This document shows positions 14,266 to 22,794 of a stretch of 64,000 bases of DNA, one piece after another. The notes below the pieces were generated by a model that was given only the letters and a program-made list of their open reading frames with translations, did not search any database and was not told the DNA's origin. Position numbers and translations under genes: made by a program. Within the stretch, counting starts at the first letter, position 1. Each line of letters begins with the position of its first letter. Source of the stretch: Hydrogenophaga sp. RAC07 (GTDB lineage: Bacteria; Pseudomonadota; Gammaproteobacteria; Burkholderiales; Burkholderiaceae_C); the NCBI RefSeq assembly GCF_001713375.1, contig NZ_CP016449.1, forward strand, positions 1,364,001 to 1,428,000. Reading direction: 5' to 3'.

Positions 14266-15057
14266 ATGACAACCAACGTCCACCCCCAAGACGCTGCTGA
14301 ATGGCCCGACAAGGCACCTCCTGCCGCCATGCCCTGCACCGAGTGCCCCCTGCGGCCCCTGGCGCTGTTCGTTGACCACACCCCCGAAGAACTGGAGCTG
14401 GTTCAGTCGCTCAAGCGCCGCTCCTTGCGCGTGGAAGCCGGCGAGACCCTGATCCACGAGGGCCAGACCGACTCACCGCTCTACACCTTGCTGCAAGGCT
14501 GGGCCTTCCGCTACAAGACCTTGAGCGACGGACGGAGGCAGATCCTGACCTTCCTGCTCGCGGGCGACTTCATCGGTGTGCAACAGAAGATGGGCGATGC
14601 AGCCGCCCACGGCGTGGACACGCTCACCTCGGCCAGCTTCTGCCTGTTCCAGCGCGACGCGCTGTGGGAAATTCACCGCCGCTCGCCCACCATGGGCTTC
14701 AACGTGACCTGGCTCACCGCGCACGAGGAATCGCTGGTGGACGACACCTTGCTGTCGGTGGGGCGGCGCAGCGCCGAGGAGCGCATCGCCAGCACGCTGA
14801 TCCTGCTGTTCAAGCGCGCCGCCGCGCTGCAGGACGACAAAGGCAAGGGTGGCGTGGTGTGGCCGCTCACGCAGCAGCACATCGCCGACGCCCTGGGACT
14901 GTCGCTGGTGCACACCAACAAGACGCTGCGCAAGTTGGAGAAGCGCGGCTTGCACGAGATCAAGGACGGCCGCCTGTACCTGCGGGATGTGAAGGCCTTG
15001 GCCAGGCTGGCCGATTTGTATGGTGACGGTCATCCGCCGCAGCGCCCCCTGGTCTGA
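14266..15057 (+). CDS. Crp/Fnr-family transcriptional regulator with N-terminal Cys pair
   Basis: The 263-residue product has an N-terminal cyclic-nucleotide-binding-type beta barrel (VEAGETLIHEGQTDSPLYTL, GDFIGVQQKMG) and a C-terminal winged helix with the recognition region LTQQHIADALGLSLVHTNKTL. Near the N-terminus is PCTECPLRPLALF, a C-x2-C pair recalling FNR, but only one further cysteine (SFCLF) follows, so a canonical four-cysteine [4Fe-4S] site is not complete. The ATG at 14266 is chosen over 14143 because the upstream 41 residues look unlike the family. Its position beside the photosynthesis cluster makes control of that cluster plausible, but nothing in the sequence proves it. Confidence 0.85.
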   Translation: MTTNVHPQDAAEWPDKAPPAAMPCTECPLRPLALFVDHTPEELELVQSLKRRSLRVEAGETLIHEGQTDSPLYTLLQGWAFRYKTLSDGRRQILTFLLAGDFIGVQQKMGDAAAHGVDTLTSASFCLFQRDALWEIHRRSPTMGFNVTWLTAHEESLVDDTLLSVGRRSAEERIASTLILLFKRAAALQDDKGKGGVVWPLTQQHIADALGLSLVHTNKTLRKLEKRGLHEIKDGRLYLRDVKALARLADLYGDGHPPQRPLV

Positions 15058-15199
15058 TGGCGTTGGTGAGGCAGATCACCCTGGGATGTAACCGATTGAC
15101 AAGTTGTGTAAAGCGGTGGCCGCATGTGTCTTTCGACATGGAAAACCCATATGCGTCAACCTACATTGCGCCCAGAGAACAAACACGAGGCGCACTGCA

Positions 15200-16060
15200 T
15201 TGACACACACAGCCATTTCCCACCGCGAGCAGAACCAGTTGCTCGCGGCCATGCCGTTTGACGACTGGCGCTACATCGAATCCCATCTGGAGTGGGTCGA
15301 GATGCCCGCCCACAGCACCCTGTTCGAGGCCGGCAGCAGTCTGCGCCACGTTTACTTTCCCACCACGGCCGTGGTCTCGCTGGTCTCCACCATGCTGGAC
15401 GGCGCCACCGTGGAGGTGGCCGCGGTGGGCAACGAAGGCATGGTGGGTGTGGACGCCTTCATGGGCAGCAGCAACGCCAACAACGGCACCACCGCCAGTG
15501 GCACGGTGATGGCGCAGAACACCGCCCTGGTGAGCCGGGGCGGACATGGCTACCGCATGAGCGCGCAGTCCATCGCCCACCAGGCCAAACGCTCGGAGCA
15601 GGTGATGCACCACCTGCTGAACTACACGCGAACGCTGTTCCTGCACATGTCGCAGACCTCGGCCTGCAACCGCCATCACTCGCTCGACCAGCAACTCGCG
15701 CGCTGGCTGCTGGTGCACCTGGATCGCCAGGCCGACGACGAGCTGCACATCACGCAGGAGCGCATCGCCAGCATGCTGGGCGTGCGCCGCGAGGGTGTGA
15801 CCGGTGGAGCCTTGCGCCTGCAGAAGGCCGGCGTGATCCGTTATGGCCGTGGCCAGATGTCGGTGATCGACCGCGCCGGCCTGGAAGCCCACAGCTGCGA
15901 ATGCCACGGCGTGATCCGCGACGCGTACACCCGTCTGACCAACGACGCGGCGTTGCAGGTCAAGCCGGCAGCACACGCACATCCGGCGGCGCCATCGGGT
16001 GGTGCTGCCGTGGGGTGCAGCCGGTCCGACGGTTGGCCGACGGCTCAGGCTTCCACCTGA
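15200..16060 (+). CDS. Crp/Fnr-family transcriptional regulator (CxC-tail subfamily)
   Basis: The product from the TTG at 15200 is 286 residues and resembles the regulator at 40859-41704 along its length: [45 protein letters not shown], then a helix-turn-helix in [20 protein letters not shown] and the tail motif [15 protein letters not shown]. The barrel lacks the cyclic AMP-contact arginine pattern of Crp, so the ligand is unknown. The start is uncertain: the open frame reaches back to an ATG at 15104, but the paralogue and the family align from about 15200. The last 16 bases overlap the end of cysA on the other strand. Confidence 0.8.
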   Translation: MTHTAISHREQNQLLAAMPFDDWRYIESHLEWVEMPAHSTLFEAGSSLRHVYFPTTAVVSLVSTMLDGATVEVAAVGNEGMVGVDAFMGSSNANNGTTASGTVMAQNTALVSRGGHGYRMSAQSIAHQAKRSEQVMHHLLNYTRTLFLHMSQTSACNRHHSLDQQLARWLLVHLDRQADDELHITQERIASMLGVRREGVTGGALRLQKAGVIRYGRGQMSVIDRAGLEAHSCECHGVIRDAYTRLTNDAALQVKPAAHAHPAAPSGGAAVGCSRSDGWPTAQAST

Positions 16061-17136
16061 GGCTGCAGGAACACTCGCGCCTTGCGCGGCGCCACCACCA
16101 CGGTGTCGCCTTCCCGGATGCCGAGCTCCTTGAAGCGGTCGGCCGAGAGGTGGGCTTCGATCAGCTTGGGCGGGTCGCCGTTGGTGGGTGATGCCACCGG
16201 CAGGAGTTCCAGGCGGGCGATCGGTCCCACCACCACCGCGCGGTCGAGCTTGACCACCATGCCGTTCAGGCCGGCCGCATAGGGCAGCACGTCGAGCTCG
16301 TGCGGACGCACATAGGCAAAGGCCTGTGCGTCCTGCGCACCGGCGTGTTCGGGCGAAGCGAACGACACACCCTCCAGGTGCATCTGGCCTTCGTGAGCGC
16401 GGCCATGAAACAGGTTCACATCACCCAGGAAGCCGTACACGAACGGGCTGGCCGGGCGGTCCCACACCTCTTGCGGTGCGCCCACCTGTTCCACATGGCC
16501 CTGGTTCATGAGCACGACACGGTCGGCCACTTCGAGGGCTTCCTCCTGGTCGTGCGTGACGAACACGCTGGTCACGTGCAGTTCGTCGTGCAGGCGGCGC
16601 AACCAGCGGCGCAGTTCCTTGCGCACCTTGGCGTCGAGCGCGCCGAAGGGTTCGTCCAGCAGCAGCACCTTGGGCTCCACCGCGAGCGCCCGCGCGAGCG
16701 CAATGCGCTGGCGCTGTCCGCCCGAGAGCTGCGAGGGGTAACGGTCGGCCAGCCAGTCGAGCTGCACCAGCTTGAGCAGGTCGTGCACCTTGCTTTGGAT
16801 CTGCGCGTCGCTCGGGCGTTCGCCGCGCGGCTTCACGCGCAGGCCGAAGGCCACGTTTTCCAGCACGGTCATGTGGCGGAACAGCGCGTAGTGCTGGAAC
16901 ACAAAACCCACGTTGCGCTCGCGCACATGCACGTCGGTGGTGTCCTCGCCGCTGAAGAAGATGTTGCCGGTGTCCGGCGTCTCCAGCCCGGCAATGATGC
17001 GCAGCAGCGTGGTCTTGCCGCAGCCCGAGGGGCCGAGTAGGGCGAGCAGCTCGCCCGAGCGGATGTCGAGGTTGACGTTGTTCAGCGCCTGGAAGCTGCC
17101 GAAGTGTTTGTTGATGTTGCGGATTTCAATGCTCAT
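16045..17136 (-). CDS. cysA: Sulfate/thiosulfate ABC transporter ATP-binding protein CysA
   Basis: CysA is the ATPase that drives sulfate and thiosulfate import through CysT-CysW. The 363-residue product has Walker [14 protein letters not shown], the signature [16 protein letters not shown], Walker [13 protein letters not shown] and the H-loop [16 protein letters not shown], then a C-terminal TOBE-type regulatory domain (about residues 240-363). The start is the ATG at 17136, whose A lies inside the last codons of cysW, so translation is coupled. The open frame continues upstream but only as the shadow of cysW. It ends convergently with the Crp/Fnr gene. Confidence 0.95.
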   Translation of the reverse strand: MSIEIRNINKHFGSFQALNNVNLDIRSGELLALLGPSGCGKTTLLRIIAGLETPDTGNIFFSGEDTTDVHVRERNVGFVFQHYALFRHMTVLENVAFGLRVKPRGERPSDAQIQSKVHDLLKLVQLDWLADRYPSQLSGGQRQRIALARALAVEPKVLLLDEPFGALDAKVRKELRRWLRRLHDELHVTSVFVTHDQEEALEVADRVVLMNQGHVEQVGAPQEVWDRPASPFVYGFLGDVNLFHGRAHEGQMHLEGVSFASPEHAGAQDAQAFAYVRPHELDVLPYAAGLNGMVVKLDRAVVVGPIARLELLPVASPTNGDPPKLIEAHLSADRFKELGIREGDTVVVAPRKARVFLQPQVEA

Positions 17137-18053
17137 AGGTGTCTTTCTCTTACTCCCTCGCCCCTCTGGGGAGAGGGGGCCAGAAAAGGCACTGGCGCCG
17201 AAGGCCGCTCGGGTGGCAGCTCGGCCAGTGCTGTCATCTCGGCTTCCATGCGCCACTCGGCCGCCGACTTGATCACCAGCGTGACCAGGGCCAGCAGCGC
17301 CAGCAGCGAGGCCACCGCAAATGCGGCCACCGACTGGTACTCGTTGTAGAGCACCTCCACGTGCAGCGGCATGGTGTTGGTCTGGCCGCGGATGTGGCCC
17401 GAGACCACCGAGACCGCGCCGAACTCGCCCATGGCCCGCGCATTGCACAGGATCACGCCGTAGATCAGGCCCCACTTGATGTTGGGCAGGGTCACGTACC
17501 AGAAGGTCTGCCAGCCGCTGGCGCCCAGCACCTGCGCGGCCTGCTCTTCGTCGTTGCCTTGCGCCTGCATCAGCGGGATGAGTTCGCGCGCAATGAACGG
17601 GAAGGTGACGAAGACCGTGGCCAGGATGATGCCGGGCACGGCGAAGACGATCTTGATGTCGTGCGCCATCAGCCAGGGACCGAACCAGCCCTGCGCGCCG
17701 AACACCAGCACGTAGATCAGGCCCGCCACCACCGGTGACACCGAGAACGGCAGGTCGATCAGCGTGGTGAGGAAGGACTTGCCACGGAACTCGTACTTGG
17801 CGATGCACCAGGCCGCGGCCACGCCGAACACCAGGTTCAGCGGCACCGCAATGGCCGCCGTCATCAGCGTCAGCCGGATGGCCGACCACGCGTCGGGCTC
17901 CTGCAGTGCTTCCCAGTAGGCGTCCCAGCCCTTGCGAAGGGCTTCGGTGAACACCGCTGCGAGTGGCAGCACCAGGAAGAGGAACATGAAGACCAGCGCC
18001 ACGCCGATCAGCGTGCGGCGCACCCAGGGTGCTTCTGTGCGTGCAGCGCTCAT
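17133..18053 (-). CDS. cysW: Sulfate ABC transporter permease CysW
   Basis: CysW is one of two inner-membrane permeases of the sulfate importer. The 306-residue product has six predicted helices and the permease loop with [22 protein letters not shown], the EAA motif that contacts CysA. The start overlaps the cysT stop by four bases. The last 16 or so residues ([15 protein letters not shown]) look unlike the family and are encoded by a GC-rich inverted repeat at 17151-17180, so the natural C-terminus has probably been replaced or extended by a small repeat element. Confidence 0.94.
   Translation of the reverse strand: MSAARTEAPWVRRTLIGVALVFMFLFLVLPLAAVFTEALRKGWDAYWEALQEPDAWSAIRLTLMTAAIAVPLNLVFGVAAAWCIAKYEFRGKSFLTTLIDLPFSVSPVVAGLIYVLVFGAQGWFGPWLMAHDIKIVFAVPGIILATVFVTFPFIARELIPLMQAQGNDEEQAAQVLGASGWQTFWYVTLPNIKWGLIYGVILCNARAMGEFGAVSVVSGHIRGQTNTMPLHVEVLYNEYQSVAAFAVASLLALLALVTLVIKSAAEWRMEAEMTALAELPPERPSAPVPFLAPSPQRGEGVRERHL
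17151..17180. repeat. Short GC-rich inverted repeat at the cysW-cysA junction
   Basis: The arms CCCTCGCCCC and GGGGAGAGGG flank a TCT loop with one mismatch. Elements of this type are dispersed in many proteobacterial genomes, and their translation in this frame gives a recognisable SPQRGEG-like peptide. Here it forms the last codons of cysW just before the cysA start. I infer that it is a REP-like element from its form; copy number in the genome was not checked. Confidence 0.55.
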
Positions 18054-18940
18054 GCCATCACCCCACCGGAACGTTTGCGTTGCCAGGTTTGCAGACCGTT
18101 GATGAGCAGCAACAGGATGAATGAAATGACGAGCATCACCGTGGCCACGGCGGTGGCGCCGGCGTAGTCGTACTGCTCGAGTTTGCTGATGATGATGAGG
18201 GGTGTGATCTCGGAAATCATGGGCATGTTGCCGGCGATGAAAATCACCGAGCCGTATTCACCCACCGCCCGCGCAAACGCCATGGCAAAGCCGGTGAGCA
18301 GGGCTGGGGCGATGCAGGGAAAGATCACCCGGCTGAAGGTCTGCCACCGTGTGGCGCCCAGGCAGGTGGCGGCTTCTTCCAGTTCTTTCTCGGTGTCTTC
18401 GAGCACCGGCTGCACCGTGCGCACCACGAACGGCAGGCCGATGAAGATGAGCGCGATCACCACGCCGTTGGGGTTGAACGCGAGCTGCAGGCCCAGCGGC
18501 TCGGTGTACTGGCCGATCCAGCCATTGCCGGCCAGGATGGCGGTGAGCGAAATGCCGGCCACGGCGGTGGGCAGCGCGAAAGGCAGGTCCACCAGCGCGT
18601 CGACGATCTTCTTGCCGGGAAAGCTGTAGCGCACCAGCACCCAGGCCACCAGCAGACCAAACACCGCGTTGACGCAGGCTGCTGTGAACGAGGCGCCGAA
18701 GGTCAGCCGGTACGAGGCCACCACGCGCGGCGCGGTGACCGCTTCCCAGAACTGCGGCCAGGTCAGCGTGAAGGTCTTGAAGATCAGCGCCGAGAGCGGG
18801 ATCAGCACGATCAGGCTCAGGTAAAAAACCGTGAAGCCCAGTGTGATGTTGAAGCCCGGCAGCACGCGGCGCGTGGCACGACGAGGCAGGGGGGCCATGG
18901 GCGAGGCGCTGGCCAGGGCCACGCGCAAGGTGTTGTTCAT
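18050..18940 (-). CDS. cysT: Sulfate ABC transporter permease CysT (CysU)
   Basis: The 296-residue product is the second permease of the sulfate importer, with six helices and the EAA-type loop [21 protein letters not shown] at about residues 175-195. [15 protein letters not shown] and [10 protein letters not shown] are family segments. The ATG at 18940 gives a family-length protein ([11 protein letters not shown]); the open frame reaches 19036 but the extra residues are not family-like. cysT, cysW and cysA overlap in a tight operon, while the substrate-binding protein gene lies about 1.4 kb upstream on the same strand. Confidence 0.94.
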   Translation of the reverse strand: MNNTLRVALASASPMAPLPRRATRRVLPGFNITLGFTVFYLSLIVLIPLSALIFKTFTLTWPQFWEAVTAPRVVASYRLTFGASFTAACVNAVFGLLVAWVLVRYSFPGKKIVDALVDLPFALPTAVAGISLTAILAGNGWIGQYTEPLGLQLAFNPNGVVIALIFIGLPFVVRTVQPVLEDTEKELEEAATCLGATRWQTFSRVIFPCIAPALLTGFAMAFARAVGEYGSVIFIAGNMPMISEITPLIIISKLEQYDYAGATAVATVMLVISFILLLLINGLQTWQRKRSGGVMA

Positions 18941-19203
18941 GAATGCTTCAGATGGACGCAGGATCCGAAGAATTCTGGATGCCGGCCTCTGCGGCACCAA
19001 CGACTTTGTTCTTGTTTTCTTATGTGGTCCGGGCATATGCCGCTGCGGCCGCGTGCCACACCGTGGGCATCTTCAAATGACGCCCACACGAAACTTTTGA
19101 TTGACGTGTTTCCTCCAATCCCGCAGGCTGCAAGCCTTGAGTGCTGTGGGCTGCGCTATGCAGCGGTCCGTCGCAACCCGATGAACCTTTGGCAGGAGCT
19201 TCC
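18941..19203. other. Divergent intergenic region upstream of cysT
   Basis: This 263-base stretch separates cysT (- strand) from the small membrane protein gene (+ strand). It should hold the cysT promoter if cysTWA is transcribed separately from sbp. I see no convincing -35/-10 pair, inverted repeat or RNA gene in it. A CysB-type site is expected from biology but cannot be recognised by eye. Confidence 0.3.
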
Positions 19204-19404
19204 ATGGACCACAGACAACCTTCCCCCGACGACGCGCTGGCCGACCACCCACTGGACTATTCAGATCCGGAACTGCGCGCCTATGCAGATGAGCAGGCCG
19301 AAGACATCCTGGATTCGGTGGTGCACTACATGCCTTTGCTGCTGCCGACCATGGGTGCCATCCTGATCTTCATGCTGGCCTTCATTGCGGTGTTCATGGC
19401 CTGA
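19204..19404 (+). CDS. Small tail-anchored membrane protein, unknown function
   Basis: The 66-residue product begins with an acidic, soluble stretch (residues 1-42, rich in Asp and Glu) and ends with one strongly hydrophobic helix, LLLPTMGAILIFMLAFIAVF, at the very C-terminus. This is the layout of a tail-anchored protein. The ATG at 19204 has the ribosome site GCAGGAGC. It is transcribed away from cysT and towards the GFA gene. I do not recognise the family; the start signal, composition and clean reading frame support a real gene. Confidence 0.6.
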   Translation: MDHRQPSPDDALADHPLDYSDPELRAYADEQAEDILDSVVHYMPLLLPTMGAILIFMLAFIAVFMA

Positions 19405-19441
19405 GTGCGGCGCTCGGTGACAGGCACCGGCACGGCAACGC

Positions 19442-19915
19442 TCACGGGTGGCGCTGGTGCCACTCCTTGAGCGAGAAGTCCGGGTAGCCGGCGAAACATG
19501 GGTCGCCTTTGTGGCCTTCCACCGCCACCCAGGCCGCCTTCGAGTCCAGCAGGATGTGCACGTTCGCTGGCGGCGTGGGCAAGGGCGTGTCGATGGCTCC
19601 GGCGTGGGGGTGCACCAGCTCGGGCCAGGTGGGGTCCCACAGCCAGAGTGCCGTGCCGCATTTGCCGCAAAAATGACGTTGTGCGCTGCTCTGCCGCACA
19701 TGCCCGCCCTCGACGATCTGCGCCTGGTAGACGCGCAGGTGGCGTTTGCCGGTGACCTTCAGGGTGTGGTGGTCGGCGCCGAGGTTGATGGCGTAGCCAC
19801 CCGTGCCCGCTGTTTTTCGGCAGACGGAGCAGTAGCAGCGCATGAACGGCACTGGCTCGGTGGACTCCACCGAGAACTTGACGCTGCCGCAATGGCACGA
19901 ACCTTCCAGGTGCAT
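19442..19915 (-). CDS. GFA-family (CENP-V/Gfa domain) zinc-binding protein
   Basis: The 157-residue product has the zinc-ligand pattern of the GFA family: SCHCGSVKF near the start, RCYCSVCRKTAGTGGYAINL next, and HFCGKCGTALWLWDPTWPE later. The family is named for glutathione-dependent formaldehyde-activating enzyme, but most members have no proven activity. It lies between sbp and cysT on the same strand, 26 bases after the DUF1330 gene, so it is probably cotranscribed with sbp. A role in sulfur or thiol metabolism would fit this context but is only inferred. Confidence 0.87.
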   Translation of the reverse strand: MHLEGSCHCGSVKFSVESTEPVPFMRCYCSVCRKTAGTGGYAINLGADHHTLKVTGKRHLRVYQAQIVEGGHVRQSSAQRHFCGKCGTALWLWDPTWPELVHPHAGAIDTPLPTPPANVHILLDSKAAWVAVEGHKGDPCFAGYPDFSLKEWHQRHP

Positions 19916-19941
19916 GGCGCCTCCGCCCGTGAGGTCGGTGT

Positions 19942-20235
19942 TTATGTCAGGGCTTCGATGATGCGGATGTCCCGCTCTGCCCCTTGGCCGAGCGCTGCCA
20001 ATGCTTCCTGGTAGGCCGGGCTGTCGTGCGCCGCGGTGGCCTGTGCCACGCTGTCGAACTCGATCAGGACGGCGCGCTGGTTGACGCCAGCCTCGTACAC
20101 GTGGGCGGGCATGCCGCGCGCGAGGAAACGCGCACCTGCGGCTTGCAGCGCCGGACCGGCCAGGGCTGCATAGGCCGCAAGTGCGGCGGGGTCGCTGACG
20201 GAGCGGTAGGTGGAGATCCAGTAGGCCTTGGGCAT
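19942..20235 (-). CDS. DUF1330 family protein
   Basis: The 97-residue product is a small ferredoxin-like-fold protein of the DUF1330 family: it starts MPKAYWISTYRSVSDPAALAA and contains the family's ERAVLIEFDS-like segment (NQRAVLIEFDSVAQATAAHD) and the SPAYQEALAAL motif. No enzymatic role is established for the family. The ATG at 20235 gives the usual length; an upstream in-frame start at 20289 would add an unrelated 18 residues. It lies 63 bases downstream of sbp. Confidence 0.85.
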   Translation of the reverse strand: MPKAYWISTYRSVSDPAALAAYAALAGPALQAAGARFLARGMPAHVYEAGVNQRAVLIEFDSVAQATAAHDSPAYQEALAALGQGAERDIRIIEALT

Positions 20236-20298
20236 GTACGTTCCTTGGTGTGATGGGATGGAATCAGAGGGCTCCATCCTATGTGACACCCGGTCGCC

Positions 20299-21312
20299 TT
20301 ACTTCCTCGTGTAGATCTGGTCAAACGTGCCGCCGTCGGCGAAGTGCACCTTGGCCGCCTGCTCCCAACCGCCGAACGCGTCTTCGATCTTGAAGAGGTT
20401 GAGCCTGGGCAGTTGCTTGGCGTACTTGGCCTGGGCCTTGGTCGAGGTGGGGCGGTAGAAGTGTTTGCCGATGATGTCTTGCGCCTCGTCGGTGTAGAGG
20501 TAGTCCAGGTAGGCCTGGGCCACCGCGCGGGTGCCCTTTTTGTCCGCGTTCTTGTCGACCACGGTCACGGCGGGTTCGGCCAGGATGGACAGCGAGGGGT
20601 AGACGAAGTCGACCTTGTTGCCGAATTCCTTGTCCAGCAGCCAGGCCTCGTTTTCCCAGGAGATGAACACGTCGCCCTGGGCGCGCTGTGCGAAGGTGAT
20701 GGAGGAGCCGCGCGCGCCCGAGTCGAGCACCGGCACGTTGGCGTAGAGCTTGGCCACGAATTCCTTGGCTTTGTCATCGCTGCCGTACTTGCGCTTGGCG
20801 AATTCCCACGCGGCCAGGTAGTTCCAACGCGCGCCGCCCGAGGTCTTGGGGTTGGGGGTGATGACCTTCACGTCGGGGCGGATCAGGTCGTCCCAGTCCT
20901 TGATGTTCTTGGGGTTGCCTGCGCGGGTCACGAGCACGATGGTGGAGGTGTAGGGCGAGCTGTTGAGTGGCAGGCGTTTCTGCCAGTCTTTCGGAATCCA
21001 GCCGCCGTTGTTGTGCAGCGCGTCGGTGTCGCCCGCCAGGGCCAGGGTGGCCACATCGGCGCCGAGGCCGTCGATGATGGAGCGGGCCTGCTTGCCCGAG
21101 CCACCATGGCTTTGCTGGATGGTCACGTCCTGGCCGGTCCTGGCCTTCCAATGTTTGATGAACGCGGCGTTGTACTCCGCGTAAAGCTCACGGGTCGGGT
21201 CGTACGACACATTGAGCAGGGTCACCGGCGCAGGTTGGGCGTTGGCCGAAAAGGCGCCTGCGGTGAGGGCGGTGGCTGCAAGGGCCCGGATCAGGTGGCG
21301 GCGGGTGGTCAT
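20299..21312 (-). CDS. sbp: Periplasmic sulfate-binding protein
   Basis: This 337-residue protein captures sulfate in the periplasm for the CysTWA importer. It has a cleavable, twin-arginine-like signal peptide ([19 protein letters not shown], cleavage after ANA), then [20 protein letters not shown], which is the family start, and [20 protein letters not shown] with the Ser and Gly residues that bind the oxyanion. The usual pattern of [18 protein letters not shown] follows near residue 170. It is the first gene of the - strand sulfate region. Confidence 0.95.
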   Translation of the reverse strand: MTTRRHLIRALAATALTAGAFSANAQPAPVTLLNVSYDPTRELYAEYNAAFIKHWKARTGQDVTIQQSHGGSGKQARSIIDGLGADVATLALAGDTDALHNNGGWIPKDWQKRLPLNSSPYTSTIVLVTRAGNPKNIKDWDDLIRPDVKVITPNPKTSGGARWNYLAAWEFAKRKYGSDDKAKEFVAKLYANVPVLDSGARGSSITFAQRAQGDVFISWENEAWLLDKEFGNKVDFVYPSLSILAEPAVTVVDKNADKKGTRAVAQAYLDYLYTDEAQDIIGKHFYRPTSTKAQAKYAKQLPRLNLFKIEDAFGGWEQAAKVHFADGGTFDQIYTRK

Positions 21313-21398
21313 GTCGTTCCTTGTGTGAAGCGGTTGAAAGTGACCGGATGATCCGGGCTTCAGCGCCGTTCAGGAACGAATGGATTGTTGGTTGTTTA

Positions 21399-22154
21399 TT
21401 ACCGGATCATCTGAGCCAAAAGCCCTGGTGGCGGCACACCAAACACCGTTTGCAGGGTCTTCTGTTCGGGCAGCACGTACACCATGGCCTGCTGCGCCGA
21501 GAAGGTGGGCGCGATGTGGGCATCGAAGAAATTCGCGGGAATGTTGATGCAGCCGTAGCTGATGCGGTTGTCGTCGGACGACTCGCTGGCCAGGCGCTGC
21601 AGACGGCGCTCTTTGGGGACGTTGGCGCGCACCCGGTGCATGGACACGGCGGCGCCGTAGTCGACCCACACCACGTCTTCGCCACCCAGGTTGAGCCCGC
21701 GCTGTCCCACAAATCGGCCAGCGGGCGTGGTGCGTTCTTCGGGCAGCACATCGGCAATGGCCTTGTCGCCGATGCCGGGCACCGAATCGTCGCCGGCAGC
21801 AGAACCCAGCAAGACGGCGGTGTGGTCCAGCAGCCGCGCTTGCGCGTCAAACACATACAGATGGGCCGCGCGCTTGTCGATCAGCACAAACGGCCTGGCC
21901 GCGTGGTCGTTGGTGGATGCGACCCAATGGGCCATGAGACGGGCGTCGTCCGACACGTTCACGTTGCCCAGCTCGGCCAGCCGTTTGGGTGCCACCTCCG
22001 CCGTGACCTGTGCAGGCGCAGAGGCGAGCGCACCACCGGGTCCCCAGCTGCCGGGCGGCGCCAGCAAGGCGAGCATGGCCAGGCCGGCCAGCACGCCGTT
22101 GCGGGCGGCGGGCCACAGGTTGTCCTGTGTGTCGATCGGCTCAGGGGTGTTCAT
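21399..22154 (-). CDS. L,D-transpeptidase (YkuD domain)
   Basis: The 251-residue product has an N-terminal signal/anchor (residues about 20-38) and a YkuD catalytic domain with the active-site motif ISYGCINIPANFFD and the upstream histidine in VSMHRVRANVP. Such enzymes cross-link peptidoglycan or attach lipoproteins to it, using a cysteine nucleophile. The start at 22154 (MNTPEPIDTQD) was chosen; an ATG 15 bases upstream is also in frame. The domain is a divergent member with an insertion around DDSVPGIGDKAIADVLP. Confidence 0.85.
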   Translation of the reverse strand: MNTPEPIDTQDNLWPAARNGVLAGLAMLALLAPPGSWGPGGALASAPAQVTAEVAPKRLAELGNVNVSDDARLMAHWVASTNDHAARPFVLIDKRAAHLYVFDAQARLLDHTAVLLGSAAGDDSVPGIGDKAIADVLPEERTTPAGRFVGQRGLNLGGEDVVWVDYGAAVSMHRVRANVPKERRLQRLASESSDDNRISYGCINIPANFFDAHIAPTFSAQQAMVYVLPEQKTLQTVFGVPPPGLLAQMIR

Positions 22155-22239
22155 GGGTGTGGCGTGCACTGCGGGTCAGGCGGTGCGCCCCCCGCAACCA
22201 CAAGGGTCCGGGGGGCGCTGGGCAGGACTGCAGGAGCGG

Positions 22240-22509
22240 TCAGTTGCGATCGGCGCGCGCCATGGGCTCGTTCATCGCGGCGCTGTTGTTCATGCTGTCG
22301 GTGGTGGCGGGCGCCGGCGTGGTCATGCCGCCGCTGGGTGGTGTGGCCATGGGGGTGGTGGTGGTGGTGGACGGGCTGTCCTGCGTGGTCACGCCGGGGG
22401 TGGCGCTGGTGCCGGACCCTGGGGTGGTGGTCTGTGCGAACACCAGACCGACCGAGCCGACGACGGCCAATGCGGCCAGGGAAGATGTGATGAGGTTGGA
22501 GGTCTTCAT
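22240..22509 (-). CDS. Small secreted Thr/Pro/Met-rich protein, unknown function
   Basis: The 89-residue product has a clear signal peptide (MKTSNLITSSLAALAVVGSV, cleavage after VFA) and a mature part of about 63 residues made almost wholly of Thr, Pro, Ser, Gly and Met. No domain is recognisable. A ribosome site (AAAGGATC) precedes the ATG. It runs towards the L,D-transpeptidase gene, 85 bases upstream of it, and is divergent from uppP. It is probably a periplasmic or cell-wall-associated protein. Confidence 0.7.
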   Translation of the reverse strand: MKTSNLITSSLAALAVVGSVGLVFAQTTTPGSGTSATPGVTTQDSPSTTTTTPMATPPSGGMTTPAPATTDSMNNSAAMNEPMARADRN

Positions 22510-22731
22510 GGTTGATCCTTTGAAAGACTGCTTGAAGCAGGTTGCACACTCGCAGCCGAAGGTGTCGACTGGCTTTCAGGTTATGGGCGTGGAGAGCAGG
22601 GGTCTGTATGCGAGCGTACGCATGAGGTGTGAGGCTGGTAACAGCGCGTGTGTGCGGGACCGCCCCGATATACTGCCGGCACCCTGCGCGGGCACCCGTT
22701 TTTTCACGCCATCCACCGAACACACATCCCC

Positions 22732-22794
22732 ATGACCACGAGTCTTCCCGTCCATTCCGCTGTCAGCCACGTGCTGAACAAGCGCCGCCTGTGA
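22732..22794 (+). CDS. 20-codon upstream ORF coupled to uppP
   Basis: An ATG at 22732 opens a 20-codon frame ([20 protein letters not shown]) that ends in a TGA overlapping the GTG start of uppP (GTGA at 22791-22794). This arrangement is usual for translational coupling. There is no strong ribosome site upstream of the ATG. It could be a short leader peptide or the true entry point for ribosomes that then start uppP. Comparative data would be needed to show that it is kept in relatives. Confidence 0.4.
   Translation: MTTSLPVHSAVSHVLNKRRL

Noticed and set aside
15060..15110. TTGACA near 15096 as a promoter or Fnr box for the second Crp/Fnr gene
   Set aside because: No matching -10 at a normal distance and no TTGAT-N4-ATCAA symmetry could be seen.
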